NCBI GenBank assembly: GCA_016271365.2
Contig: JADMNL010000028.1
Span: 101,841,001 to 101,905,000, forward strand
Direction: 5' to 3'
Origin: Neoceratodus forsteri
Taxonomy: Eukaryota > Chordata > Ceratodontiformes > Ceratodontidae
Length of the DNA: 64,000 bases
A program made the position numbers and the translations under genes. The notes beneath the pieces were generated by a model. It saw only the letters and a list, made by a program, of their open reading frames with translations. It did not search any database and was not told where the DNA came from. Below are positions 34,374 to 43,879 of the stretch, one piece after another (position 1 is the stretch's first letter; every line of letters starts with the position of its first letter).

Positions 34374-34807
34374 CCACTATGTGACTGCACTCACAGAGTA
34401 TGCACCAGTTGCTCCTGAGTTGTGGCTGTTAGCCTAATATGTGCAAATAAATAGGGATTATTACACTTGCCCTGAATGAATAATCAGATTTGTTTTCATG
34501 AGTACCTCCAAGCCCCTTTACTCATGAGTGGCTTAACCACAAATGTGTAATTAGGGTTGGAGGTACGAGTGAAAATTAATCTAATTATACAATCAGGACA
34601 AGTGTAATAATAGTTTATGTGACACAAAAATGTGCTGCTAATAGTAAATGGTTTTGTTAACCAGGTAGGTGCGCTAGGACAACACATACCTTTTGCAAGC
34701 ACGGCCCAGGAGGTTACAAGGGGTCAAAGTCAATAACAACAGTCACGTACAAAACAAAAGCATTTACATAGATAACTAGAATATATAAACTAAACAGATA
34801 CACTTGA
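34374..34807. other. Anonymous sequence
   Basis: Starts with one minisatellite-like unit and is otherwise AT-rich and non-coding. A short dyad (CTTTACTCATGAGTGG) lies near 34515. Confidence 0.6.
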
Positions 34808-35010
34808 TATTGATTGATTTTATTTATTATATAACACTCATTCCTGGAGGTTCTGAGAGCTGTACATCTTAAAACAACTTACAATATATAGAACGCGGAT
34901 CACTGCTCTCACCCAGGCACTTTTTTAGCTACTCTGGCCGAGACTCAAACCTTGTACCCTGTCCACCAGAGTCCATGTCACTACCACTAATCCAAAGTGG
35001 TGTCCAAACT
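34808..35010 (-). mobile_element. tRNA-derived SINE
   Basis: On the minus strand the head reads GGATTAGTGGTAGTGACATG (A-box-like). It then has a B box GGTTTGAGTCTC (about 34940) and a tail ATAAATAAAATCAATCAAT. It looks related to MIR/CORE-type SINEs in its head but lacks a clear CORE block. Confidence 0.6.
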
Positions 35011-35161
35011 TTCTGAAAGACAACCTAAATACTTCTACCTTTCTACCCTACTGCTACCACTAGAGCTATGTTAGTCCACCTCCTCCTAAAATGCCTCCCC
35101 TCATCTACTTTCTAGTGCCCTCATCCCACTAGTCAGTCATCTCCCCGGCTCACTGGCACCC

Positions 35162-36540
35162 GTGCCAACAATTCTCCTTGACATAGTTCGATCTCACCCT
35201 ACACTGACCATGTGCACTGGCCCACAGCACCCATCCCCTGGGTACCTCCCCACTGCCTACCCAGGCTCCCTTTGGTGGCTAGTTGTTCTTGCCCTCCCAA
35301 CCTGGCAAACCCTACCCATCTTCTGTTCCCTGCAGGTCCCCTCCCCATCCCCACATGCCCATTGGAAGCCTACACATCACCGCCTCCTGGCCAGAGCCAG
35401 TGGTCCCCTTCTACTCTTAAAAGGCAATATACATCCTCACCCAGGCCCCACCCAGACCAGCCCACCAGGTGGGTCCCCAGTCTGAGCATTGCTTCCTTGA
35501 ATATAAGCAGCATATTGAAAAATATGACCCTCCAATGCTGGGTCATGCTGCACAAACCAGATGTCATAGCACTGGTGGAAACCTGGCTATCAAAGTCCAC
35601 CCTGACTCCTTTGTCTCCTCCTGGCTACACCCTATATCGGGAGGATCATGTAGGCAAACGTGGGGTGGCTGTGCAATCTATACCAGGGATACACTCACTG
35701 GTCAAGCACCCCTGCTTCAGCCCTTGCAAGCGGGGCACAGGCCCTTACCCTTAAACTTATTCCGGACCCCTCCAGGGGCCCCTTTATCTCACCACTGCCT
35801 ACATTCCCCCAAAGAACTAAAACCTGGCACTATTATCCTTAACTGATTATATTGCCACTCTCCCTCACAAGGCAGAACAAGTCCTTGGGGGGGACCTTAA
35901 CGTGAACTGGCTCAGCACCACCTCCTCCACCACTCGGGACTCCTTCGCGGCCATTGATCTGACACAACTCATTTCCCAACCCACAAGAGTAAACCCTAAG
36001 AGAGGTACCAGCACCCTCCTAGATGTTATCATCACCAACTGCCCCCCAAAAATCCTGGATATCCAAGTCCTCCCTGACTCACTCAGTGACCATTCCCCTA
36101 TCCTATTCCACTGGGTGACCTACTCACCCCGACTCACAGCCCAGCCCACACTCCGCCGGCGTTTCAGACCAGGTGGACTGAAAAACCTCCAGCAATTTCT
36201 TGCCCAGATAAACTGGTCCCACATTCACCATGCTCCTGACATAGATACTGCCCTTGCCTTCTTTTCCCAAACCTTTAACAAAGCCTGCAACCTCTTTGCA
36301 CCCATCACGGCTGCCCGAACCAAAAAACATTACATGCCCTGGATTACTCCTGCCCTATTACAATTGCTCAGGCTTAGAGATAAACTATGGTACCTTGCCA
36401 CAGAAACAGGCCAGATGGCTGACAGACAGGCCTACAATACTGCACGGAATAAGTGCACTAGGGCCATCCAAAAGCCAAGGCTGACCACTACCAGGCCACT
36501 CTCACCTCCTCCTAGGGTGTGCCCATACTTTCTGGGATAA
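35162..36540 (+). pseudogene. L2-like ORF2, 5' half: 2A-like motif and endonuclease, frameshifted
   Basis: The first frame (35162-35485) contains SGPLLLLKGNIHPHPGP ending at 35449. This is the position and shape of the 2A-like LLLxGDIxxNPGP motif reported at the N-terminus of many APE-type LINEs, but with H for the N of NPGP. After a shift the endonuclease reads LSIASLNISSI, MLHKPDVIALVETWLSKS and GYTLYREDHVGKRGVAV. More shifts follow near 35680 and 35850. Then come GGDLNVNWLS (about 35890), TLLDVIITN and LPDSLSDHSPILF (about 36080). The segment after that (KHYMPWITPALLQLLRLRDK) links to RT. At least three frameshifts make it non-functional. Confidence 0.8.
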
Positions 36541-37028
36541 TGTCAACAATTAAATGGGAGCGTACGCACCCTCCCCATCCCAGATCACCATTGATGGCTC
36601 TACCTTACGGACCCAGCAAACATTGCAAACTACCATAACACATCCTTTACAGACCGTAACTCTGTCCTCCCCAGTAATTTCTTTGACCCGCCACCCTCCC
36701 TACCTGCCCCAGTCCTCCAACGCCCTAACTTCTACCTATGTAGGGTAACTGCCCAGGAAGCCAGACCCCACCTGGTCAGAGCATTAAAGAGCAATAGTCC
36801 CGGCGACGACTTCCTGGACCCCAGAATTCTCTGTCTGGTACTGGATAAGGTCCTTGCCCCACTCACCAGCCTTCTCAACAAATCCTCTGCCTGGGCCAAT
36901 TTCCAACTGCATGTAAAACCGCCATTGTTACTCCCATTCACAAAAGTGGTGACAGGTCCTCTGCCGGGAACTACCATCCTATCTCCATACTCCCACCCCT
37001 CTCCAAAGCCCTGGAAAAGCTGGTTGCC

Positions 37029-37988
37029 ATGCAAATCACTGAATACCTGACCAAACACAACATCCTCTGCCCTGAGCAGCACGGTTTCCATGCAGGACAC
37101 AGTACCGGCACTGCACTAGTTGAATTTTCAACTTTCCTACACTTCTCTCTGGACTCTGGCTCCCTAGCTGGGGCAGTGTTCATTGACCTCTCAAAGGCTT
37201 TTGACACTGTCTCCCACCCCCTCCTGCTGGATGCCCTCTGCCACACTGGCTTCTCTACTGGGTCTCTCGCCTGGTGCACCAGCTACCTATCTGCCCACTC
37301 CCAATGTGTCAGAATTAATGGGACACTTTCCAAAACCTGTCCCATCCACTCAGGGGTTCCTCAGGGCTCCATCCTGGGACCCCTACTCTTCTCACTCTGC
37401 CTTAACACCCTGCCCAGTGCATGCACTGGAAACATTCTGCTGTATGCAGATGACGCCATCATCTTTGCCACCCACCGTAACCCTATCTCCCTCCAGAACT
37501 CCCTACAACTATCCTATAATGATGCCGAAACCTGGTTTAAACAGCACAGACTGGTCATTAATCTCAAAAAAACAAAAACAATGCTCTTTGTCCACCCCCA
37601 AAACAAAGCCAGCTACTTCCCACTCCATATCCTCCCCAGCTCCAAACAACCACTAGAGCAAGTCCACTTCTACAAGTACTTTGGGGTCTCCTTTGACTCA
37701 GCCCTCACCTACCACACCCACAATAATGCACTTGCTTCAGCCACTAATGTGCGGCTAGGTATATTATACCACTATAAAAACTGTCTCCCTCCCGCTGCCC
37801 TCCGTCTTGCAGTCACATCCTCTACATTATCCCTTGTTGACTATGGTCTACCAGTATACAGTGCTGCTGACACGACTGCCCTCAATAAAATTCACCTCAT
37901 CCTAAATAAGGCATGCAGGCTAATCCTCAGGCCCCCAGGCTCACGCATTCATGCCAGCTCTATGACATGGCAATACTGCCGAATCTAG
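37029..37988 (+). CDS. L2-like reverse transcriptase, intact open frame
   Basis: The frame is open for 319 codons and also open for about 100 bases upstream (IVTPIHKSGD near 36925). The methionine at 37029 is therefore only the first in-frame ATG and not a natural start. RT motifs in order: CPEQHGFHAGHSTGTALVEF, LSKAFDTVSHPLLLDALCH, GVPQGSILGPLLFSLCLNTL, then the intact catalytic box LYADDAIIF (about 37440). Next come QHRLVINLKKTKTMLF and YFGVSFDSALTYHTH. The C-terminal region beyond the stop is frameshifted but recognisable (RSFCYRAHPGKTSLP near 38153). Intact catalysis residues mark a comparatively young copy. It is unlikely to be expressed as a functional ORF2 because the endonuclease half is broken. 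Confidence 0.85.
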   Translation: MQITEYLTKHNILCPEQHGFHAGHSTGTALVEFSTFLHFSLDSGSLAGAVFIDLSKAFDTVSHPLLLDALCHTGFSTGSLAWCTSYLSAHSQCVRINGTLSKTCPIHSGVPQGSILGPLLFSLCLNTLPSACTGNILLYADDAIIFATHRNPISLQNSLQLSYNDAETWFKQHRLVINLKKTKTMLFVHPQNKASYFPLHILPSSKQPLEQVHFYKYFGVSFDSALTYHTHNNALASATNVRLGILYHYKNCLPPAALRLAVTSSTLSLVDYGLPVYSAADTTALNKIHLILNKACRLILRPPGSRIHASSMTWQYCRI

Positions 37989-38759
37989 ACGAACATCTTC
38001 GATATCAAACCGGCCTAATAAAAAACTTTTCTCGGGCTATCCCCACCCAGGCTGACAGCCTCCCTCCGCCAAGCCCAACCCTTGGCCTGTACATGGACCT
38101 CCTGCAAGGCCACTGTTCTGGTCCCAAGAACTAGGACCTCCCATGGACAGAGGTCCTTCTGCTATAGAGCTCACCCTGGTAAAACTTCGTTGCCTGCTCC
38201 CATCTTGGATGCCCCCCGACCTCCAGATTCAAAACCGCATTCAAGCCAACTATTAAAACATGCCAGTAGCCGCACCTGTCTATAATTAGGTATAGCCTTG
38301 TGCCCTGACAATGCCACCAAGGCGGCATCCACACCACACCTCTTTTAATCCTCACCATTGCTGATTGAACTGCTATTATCCTGCTGCTTGCTCTACCATC
38401 GCAAGAATATGCCATTGTAACTAAACTGGCTTATCTATTATATATATATATATATAATACCTATTATATTCTCATAAAAACTAGTTAGACCATATAACTT
38501 ATATTTTAGGACTGCTATACCCTTTGTCCTCTTTTTTTCCTACAGGCTAAATGGTTCTATTGTTACTTGTATATATGTAAATTGTTGTATATAATCATTC
38601 CATGCCATTGTATTACTATTTATTCTATTCTTGTCTATGTAATAATACTTGTATCCTCATTGTATGACCACTCAGGTCCATCTTGTAATGAGCTTTGCTC
38701 AATGATGTTCGCCTGAATAAATAAAGATTTTGATTGATTGATTGATTGATTGATCTGTT

Positions 38760-38975
38760 TAACTGTTGTAATCACTGCGTGCTGCTTGCTAACTATCAAC
38801 CCATATGCTGTAACCAAAATCTGTTATGTATTTGTCCTCATTGATATGCTGTAACAAAAGTTTGTTATATATTTGTCCTCAATGTGACGAGGTACTTTTG
38901 GAAATGAGCCTCTGGCTCAAAGGTTGTAAACCGATGTACAAATAAATAAATTAATTAATTAATTAAACAATCACA
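38760..38975 (+). repeat. LINE 3' tail with (TAAT)n end
   Basis: GGAAATGAGCCTCTGGCTCA, then AAATAAATAAATTAATTAAT, is the layout of another L2/CR1-type 3' end. A short internal duplication (ATATGCTGTAAC at 38808 and 38844) is present. Confidence 0.55.
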
Positions 38976-39056
38976 ATAAATGCAAATACAGAAATAAAAT
39001 ACCTCTTAAATAATTAAAACATTCCATCAAGCAGGCGATTCAAAATGCTTGTAATT

Positions 39057-39290
39057 TTAGATCTGTAAATCAAAGGCTTGCAAAAACAAGTACGTTTTTA
39101 ATCCCTTTTTAAATGCTTCTACTGAGGGTGCGTCTCGTAGATGACCACTGTAGGTAATGAATTCCAGAGGGCCAGTGCAGAAGGATGTAATAGATGGCAC
39201 CATGCATTTCTGTTTAAAGTTGAACCAGCAAAATATTCCATGGTGATCTGCATATGTAGCCCATGATGCTTTGCATTGTGGGGGCATGTG
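39057..39290 (-). pseudogene. L2/CR1-type LINE C-terminus, fragment
   Basis: The minus strand reads PSALALWNSLPTVV. After a frameshift it reads RDAPSVEAFKKGLKTYLFLQ and a stop after AFDLQI. This WNSLP, then SxxxFKxxLKTYLF, signature is the usual end of CR1/L2 group ORF2 proteins. Only about 60 codons remain. Confidence 0.75.
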
Positions 39291-39305
39291 TGATTTTTAT
39301 TTCTT
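39199..39305. repeat. Direct repeat pair member 1 (partner 39562-39664)
   Basis: CCATGCATTTCTGTTTAAAG, then CCATGATGCTTTGCATTGTG and GGGGCATGTGTGATTTT. The partner at 39562-39664 has the same order with about a dozen differences. Confidence 0.85.
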
Positions 39306-39561
39306 TGAAACTTGGCTTCCCAGCCAAATGCCCTTTGGGTAACTATTGCCTCAGTGCTTGCACACAGAGGTTCTTTGTCTTTAAACATTTTTTGTTTCAG
39401 TTGGGTTCACCGAACATAACCCAGATCGACCATCTTAGGGTAGCTGGTTCATTCCACTGGGGTGTCAAACAGATGAGGCATACTGATGAGTCCTGGTAGA
39501 TGAAACGCGTGTCTATGTCTTCTGTTGGCACCCTTTGCAAACTGTGTGAAAGGCCTTTTGG

Positions 39562-39664
39562 CACCATGCATTTCGTTAAAGTTGAAACAGCATAATATTC
39601 TGTGGTGCTTTGCATATGCAGCCCATGATGCTTTGTATTGTGGGGGCATGTGTGATTTTATAGT
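39562..39664. repeat. Direct repeat pair member 2
   Basis: Copy of 39199-39305 (CCATGCATTTCGTTAAAG, then CCCATGATGCTTTGTATTGT). The two lie 363 bp apart, with no recognised element between. Confidence 0.85.
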
Positions 39665-39670
39665 ACATGT

Positions 39671-39685
39671 GTGTATATATATATC

Positions 39686-39716
<31 letters not shown>
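39671..39716. repeat. (TA)n(CA)n microsatellite
   Basis: Short TATATATATC run followed by about 26 bp of AC repeats. Confidence 0.95.
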
Positions 39717-39722
<6 letters not shown>

Positions 39723-39952
39723 TGGAAATAAACATGTTATTTTTGTTTTTATGGACGTACATGAAAGTAAATGTTTTATGGTTATGTTCATCTAGCTGCA
39801 GAGCTAGGATTCATTTGCCTCCATTTTTATACCCACCCAAGTTATATATAGTTATTCTGCTGCAGCCTATTATTTATCACATACTTTTTTATTTATATAC
39901 AGTATGTTCAATGCAAGAAACTGCATTAAAGCACCAGTTAGGGTTCAGCTTG

Positions 39953-40842
39953 TGTGACAGGGCCAGAGCCCTTGTCTGAATTTGTGCTGCATTTTCTTTT
40001 ACATGGTCCTGTTCTTGTAAGTTTACTGTTCTAGTTGCAGGCTGAAATCTAGTTAACTTCAGTCGTGTAGTCTCTCCCCCCCTCCCAAGTACTGCATAAG
40101 GAACATATAAGTAAGACAAGAGTCAGTAAGTTGCTTGGCTTCTCCTGTGCTGTACTGTAGGCAGACACAGAGGGGAATGCAAGTAATGGAAAAGAATTGA
40201 AACAACAGAGCATTGCACTCTGTGTTTTGTTCTGTGTAAACTGCTTTGGGTTTGCAAGAAGCCAAACAACAAAACATTCTTTCCTGGGTGAAGCAGAGTG
40301 CATAATGGTCAGATGAGTCAGCCTCTCTGCTTATTTAAATTGAGTCAGCCTGCATGTGTTTACTTAGAGAAATGTGTTTATTCAGGATGAGTCAGCCTGG
40401 CTCTTTTACTTTAGACAATTGTGAGTCAGACAGCTCATAGTGCTGACATCATCAATAGGCAGGTATAAAAGCCTACCTCCTGAGATGCAAACCAGATGAG
40501 TCAGTCAGTAGAGACCTCACTATTGTGGTGGAAGCAGTTCATACATGCAAGTTTTCATGTGCTAGGAATCTATTTGGCTGGAACGAGCTTGAAGTTGTGC
40601 ACTGAGGAATTGTGCACTGTTTCTCATAGTACATGCAAGCTTTTTATGTGTTAGGAATCTATTTGGCTGGAACAAAGCCTGGAAGTTGTGCACTGAGGAA
40701 TTGTGCACTGTTTTTGCAGAACTGAAGGACTAATCACCTATTTAATTTCTATTTGTATTATTTTATTTTGGAAAATAAATGATGCAAAGTGGTTTCTAAC
40801 TTTACCTGTGTTTGTTGCATCTGTCTACCCCTAACCTTCACA
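39953..40842 (+). mobile_element. Solo LTR, gypsy-type
   Basis: The 890-bp unit begins TGTGACAGGG and ends ACCTTCACA, with 5-bp terminal inverted repeats TGTGA/TCACA. The flanks GCTTG (39948-39952) and GCTTA (40843-40847) agree at four of five bases, consistent with a 5-bp target duplication. Inside it has a TATA box (TATAAAA, 40464) and a polyadenylation signal (AATAAA, about 40776) in the right order for plus-strand transcription. It also has a tandem duplication of about 90 bp (TACATGCAAG, then GGAATCTATTTGGCTGGAAC, twice in 40550-40715). No internal coding region adjoins it, so it is a solo LTR left by recombination. Confidence 0.8.
40314..40503 (+). promoter_or_regulatory. Five TGAGTCA (AP-1/MARE-like) sites and a TATA box in LTR U3
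   Basis: Exact TGAGTCA occurs at 40314, 40341, 40388, 40422 and 40497, and the first three continue as TGAGTCAGCC. TATAAAA is at 40464. TGAGTCA is the consensus AP-1 site. With a following GC it is also half of a MAF/NF-E2 recognition element. Four of the five sites lie upstream of the TATA box in the expected U3 enhancer position. Protein binding is inferred. Confidence 0.7.
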
Positions 40843-40849
40843 GCTTATA

Positions 40850-41350
40850 GCAACAAAGTAGAAATTTGGTGTGTGTGCAGGGGTTCCAACCCTAACTCCA
40901 CCCCCCCCCTCCATGCAGCAAAAGACAAAAACACTAGAGTTTTGCTTTACAGTCCTGCCAAATCAGTGCTGGGCCCTTCCTTTGGGTTCTCAACCCTAAT
41001 GCTCACTTCTTCCCCTGATCACACAATATGATCTGTTTTCTTCATGTAGGAACCACAGGTTGTTGGCAATGTGTGGTGAGACATATGTCTGTACCTTTGA
41101 AGAGTGTATCAGTATGAGACAGTGGGTTGAGGCAGTACCTTGGGCTTCAGACAAGGGGCTACAGGCTGGGGAGGGGCGAGTATTAGGGTTGAGAACACCA
41201 AGGAAGAGCCTAGCACTGATCTGGCAAGACTCAGGAGAGCCATAAGCCTACTGTTTTTCCCTTTTGCTGCTTGGGGGTGGGCTGGGGAGTTAGGGTTGGA
41301 AACCTTAACACCACATTTCCCTACTGATGCTTTAACACATTTTGTTGCAA
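40850..41350. mobile_element. Foldback element with ~160-bp inverted repeats
   Basis: The left arm (40850-41010) contains TTCCAACCCTAACTCC, GCAGCAAAAG, CAGTGCTGG and GTTCTCAACCCTAAT. The right arm (41187-41350) is the reverse complement with the same words in mirror order. The identity of the arms explains why matching peptide strings (VLGPSFGFSTL and VLGSSLVFSTL) appear on opposite strands. There is no transposase. The spacer is about 175 bp. Outer borders are not defined by a clear target duplication. Confidence 0.75.
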
Positions 41351-41829
41351 TCACTTTTATTTCTTTGGGACCTGTGTGAACACCTTCACCTCGGTGCAGA
41401 AGTGCAGGGTCCTCTGCTTCGTGTGTGTTTTAGATGCAGATGTGCAGGGCCCTTTGGGTACTATGCCAAATGTGGGGTCCATCAGGCTGCAGAAGTGCCA
41501 GACCTCTGGGCACTGCAGCTCTGTGTGGATACCAATGCAGAAACACAGGGCCCTCTAGGCCATGCAGCAACTGAGGAGTCCATGTGGGTAGGGCAGCATA
41601 GGGCCTTACAACCCTTGCAGTTCTGTGTTTCTACAGATGTAGATGTGCAGGAGTCCATCTGGGTACAGAAGGGGCTCTGTGGTTCTGATGTGGCACAGAT
41701 GAACCTTTTCAATCTTGTATCAAATGCGTTACCACAAGTGTTCATGAGGCAGGGTCATTAAAAACACGTTAACCATTTGGCTTTGAAATCTTCAAAAATG
41801 GCACAGTTATGAGCAAAAGCCATCATTTT
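41351..41829. repeat. Degenerate tandem repeat plus half monomer of the palindromic family
   Basis: Words such as TGCAGAAGTGCAGGGTCC, TGCAGATGTGCAGGGCCC and ATGCAGAAACACAGGGCC recur loosely from 41390 to 41660. From about 41739 a CATGAGGCAGGGTCAT block resembles the right arm of array 1 monomers. The open frame at 41342-41761 is a by-product of the repeat and shows no family motif. Confidence 0.45.
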
Positions 41830-42764
41830 TTGAATATAAAGACATTCTTCTTTCTTGAGCCGATATTTCCGTTTTGTGAACCAACAGATTTGCTTTGTGA
41901 GGGCTCACAAAAACATTTTTAGCAAATGAAACAAGATTCTGAGAAAAACTAAGTCCAAAATCTTGTTTTGTGAGCCCACCTTCTTGTTTTGTGAGATTTT
42001 CACAAGCTCATGAAACAGGATGCCTTCTCATGACAGAAGAATGTGAAGAAAAAAACACTAAGTCCAAAATCTTGTTTCTTGAGAAGGTATACTGTTTCAT
42101 GAGATTTTTGTGAGCTCACGAAAGAAGATCTTTTACAAAAGAAAACTCTAAAAAACTAAGTCCAAAATACTGTTTCAGGAGACAAGATTCTTCTTTCATT
42201 TGGCCCTATTCCTCTTTTGTGAAGCTCACAAAACAAGAACATTGGCTCACGAAATGAGACTCGCTAAGAATTTTTGATATGTCCCAAAAACACATTTCAG
42301 GGTTGTTTTGGGAAAAACTAAGTTCAGAAGCAAGCTAAATGGATCTCATTTCGCTACATTCATGTCTTTGTATCTCTCCATGGCATCATTTTTATAGGTC
42401 TTCAAGAAAATGTTTTGAAAAAGACAAACAAAATGGCCACCATATGAAAGAAGAATTTTTTTTCTCATGTAAGAGGAATTCAGCCTCATAAAACAAGAAT
42501 CCTCTTTCATATGGCCAAATTCTTCTTTCGTATCAAACAGCTATCTGAAAAACCCTACTAAGCATGCTCAGAACTGAAATTTCAAATCCTTATACCTTGG
42601 GAATGGATTACTATTTTTTCACTAAACCAATGAAAGGCACCAAACTAGAGAACACTCTTTCTACCCTGAGCATTTCTAAACATAATTCCAAAGTGTCTGG
42701 GCTATAGGTGAGAGCAAAACAGCAGCACAAAACACCATATTTTTCCTAAATTTGCACTATTCAG
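41830..42764. repeat. Body of palindromic-array repeat, locus 3 (left part), with ~100-bp subrepeats
   Basis: ACTAAGTCCAAAAT recurs at 41948, 42057 and 42155, giving subrepeats of about 98-109 bp rich in TTTTGTGAG/CTCACAAAA dyads. The last 180 bp match 8660-8815 (CTACCCTGA and GGGCTATAGGTGA blocks). The block is interrupted at 42765 by an LTR retrotransposon and continues at 49301. Confidence 0.65.
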
Positions 42765-43860
42765 TGTCACAAACACACTCCAGAGTCAGGCCCTCTGCTC
42801 CCACAGTGCCAATCTCAGAGTGCAATAGTGTGAACAGGTAACAGACAGGGTAAGCCTCCTGCCTGCTTTGGATCTTAATCACCTTTAACCTCGAGTTCAG
42901 GAGGGATTCAAACTGTGAACCTTATGCTAGCATACCCAAATGTACAGGCTCAGATAATATTCTCCTCGGGGTGCAATATATCTTTCACCTAAGGGCAAAA
43001 TTAACCCTTTTAACTTTATAAGACTAGTCTTTCTCACCTACTAGGCAAGATCAGTAACACAATCAAGCTTTTCAACAGCTGCCAGATTTAAACACAGGTA
43101 CCTCATATGCAAAAGGTTGTTTACTAAAATATGATAAAAACAGGTAAAATTAAACACAGAACAATATATCATACATTTTACAATCATGTGAAACAAGAAG
43201 GAAGTTACAGAACAAAACAAAACTACCACAAAGACTTAATTTCTTCTAAGTATTACATTTTACGTGCTGTTTAAATTAGAGAACTTCTGTCTCAGAGCCC
43301 AAAAATCATGTGTCATATATCCCAGATACAGGATTAATTTTCAAGATCCTCTCATCATCCCTTTTGGTGAGTCAGCTACGCCTCCCTTAGAATCAATTTC
43401 TGACATAGTTATCCTTGAGGATGTAAGTCATTACTTTGAAAAATCTGTAACTAGCCATTTCCCAAATATGACAGTCTTTAATCAAACATTTCTCTTTGAA
43501 GTCCCTCTGCTGATTTCCTGGTGCTAGTGTGATCTGAGGGTTTTACAACTCTTCACACACTTCTGGCTGTGTGCTAAAATGAGAGGAACCAGCCCAATTA
43601 TCTTTCTTCCTGTAACATCATAAAACTCATATTTAGTTTCAACTTCAAAAGCATGGGCAGGTCATAAAAGGTAATAAAATGCCCTTCTGGAAGGATGTCT
43701 TAAATGGTTCTTCTAGTCAGTTTAATGACATCCTATGGTTTCAGCTACTGGCCTTGAAAGTTAAAGGCCAAATCTCTCCCATACTGACATTTCATACACA
43801 AACCATTTATTTATAATATAAATATCATACTGGTAACAGAAGCAGGGGCAGAGTGTCACA
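42765..43860 (-). repeat. 3' LTR of the gypsy element
   Basis: On the minus strand it runs TGTGACAC to GTGACA. It aligns end to end with 48166-49300 and has several small deletions. Confidence 0.93.
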
Positions 43861-43873
43861 CTCCTCCCCACTT
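43861..43873 (-). promoter_or_regulatory. Polypurine tract
   Basis: The minus strand reads AAGTGGGGAGGAG directly before the 3' LTR, the standard primer for plus-strand synthesis. Confidence 0.88.
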
Positions 43874-43879
43874 AGACTG

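Larger units (their letters stand above)
35030..38757 (+). mobile_element. L2/CR1-group LINE, nearly full length
   Basis: N-terminal 2A-like motif, endonuclease, RT and a C-terminal region typical of L2-like elements. The 3' end (TTGTAATGAGCTTTGCTCAA, then TGATG) finishes in AATAAATAAAG and a (TTGA)n tail at 38731-38754. A related 3' end lies at 52840-53036. It is the best preserved LINE coding region in the window. The exact clade within the Jockey group (L2, Crack or Rex1-like) is not settled. Confidence 0.88.

Noticed and set aside
40789..41354. Matching peptides on opposite strands suggesting a duplicated gene
   Set aside because: They come from the two arms of a foldback element.
41342..41761. 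139-codon plus-strand frame
   Set aside because: Lies on degenerate tandem repeats with no family motif.
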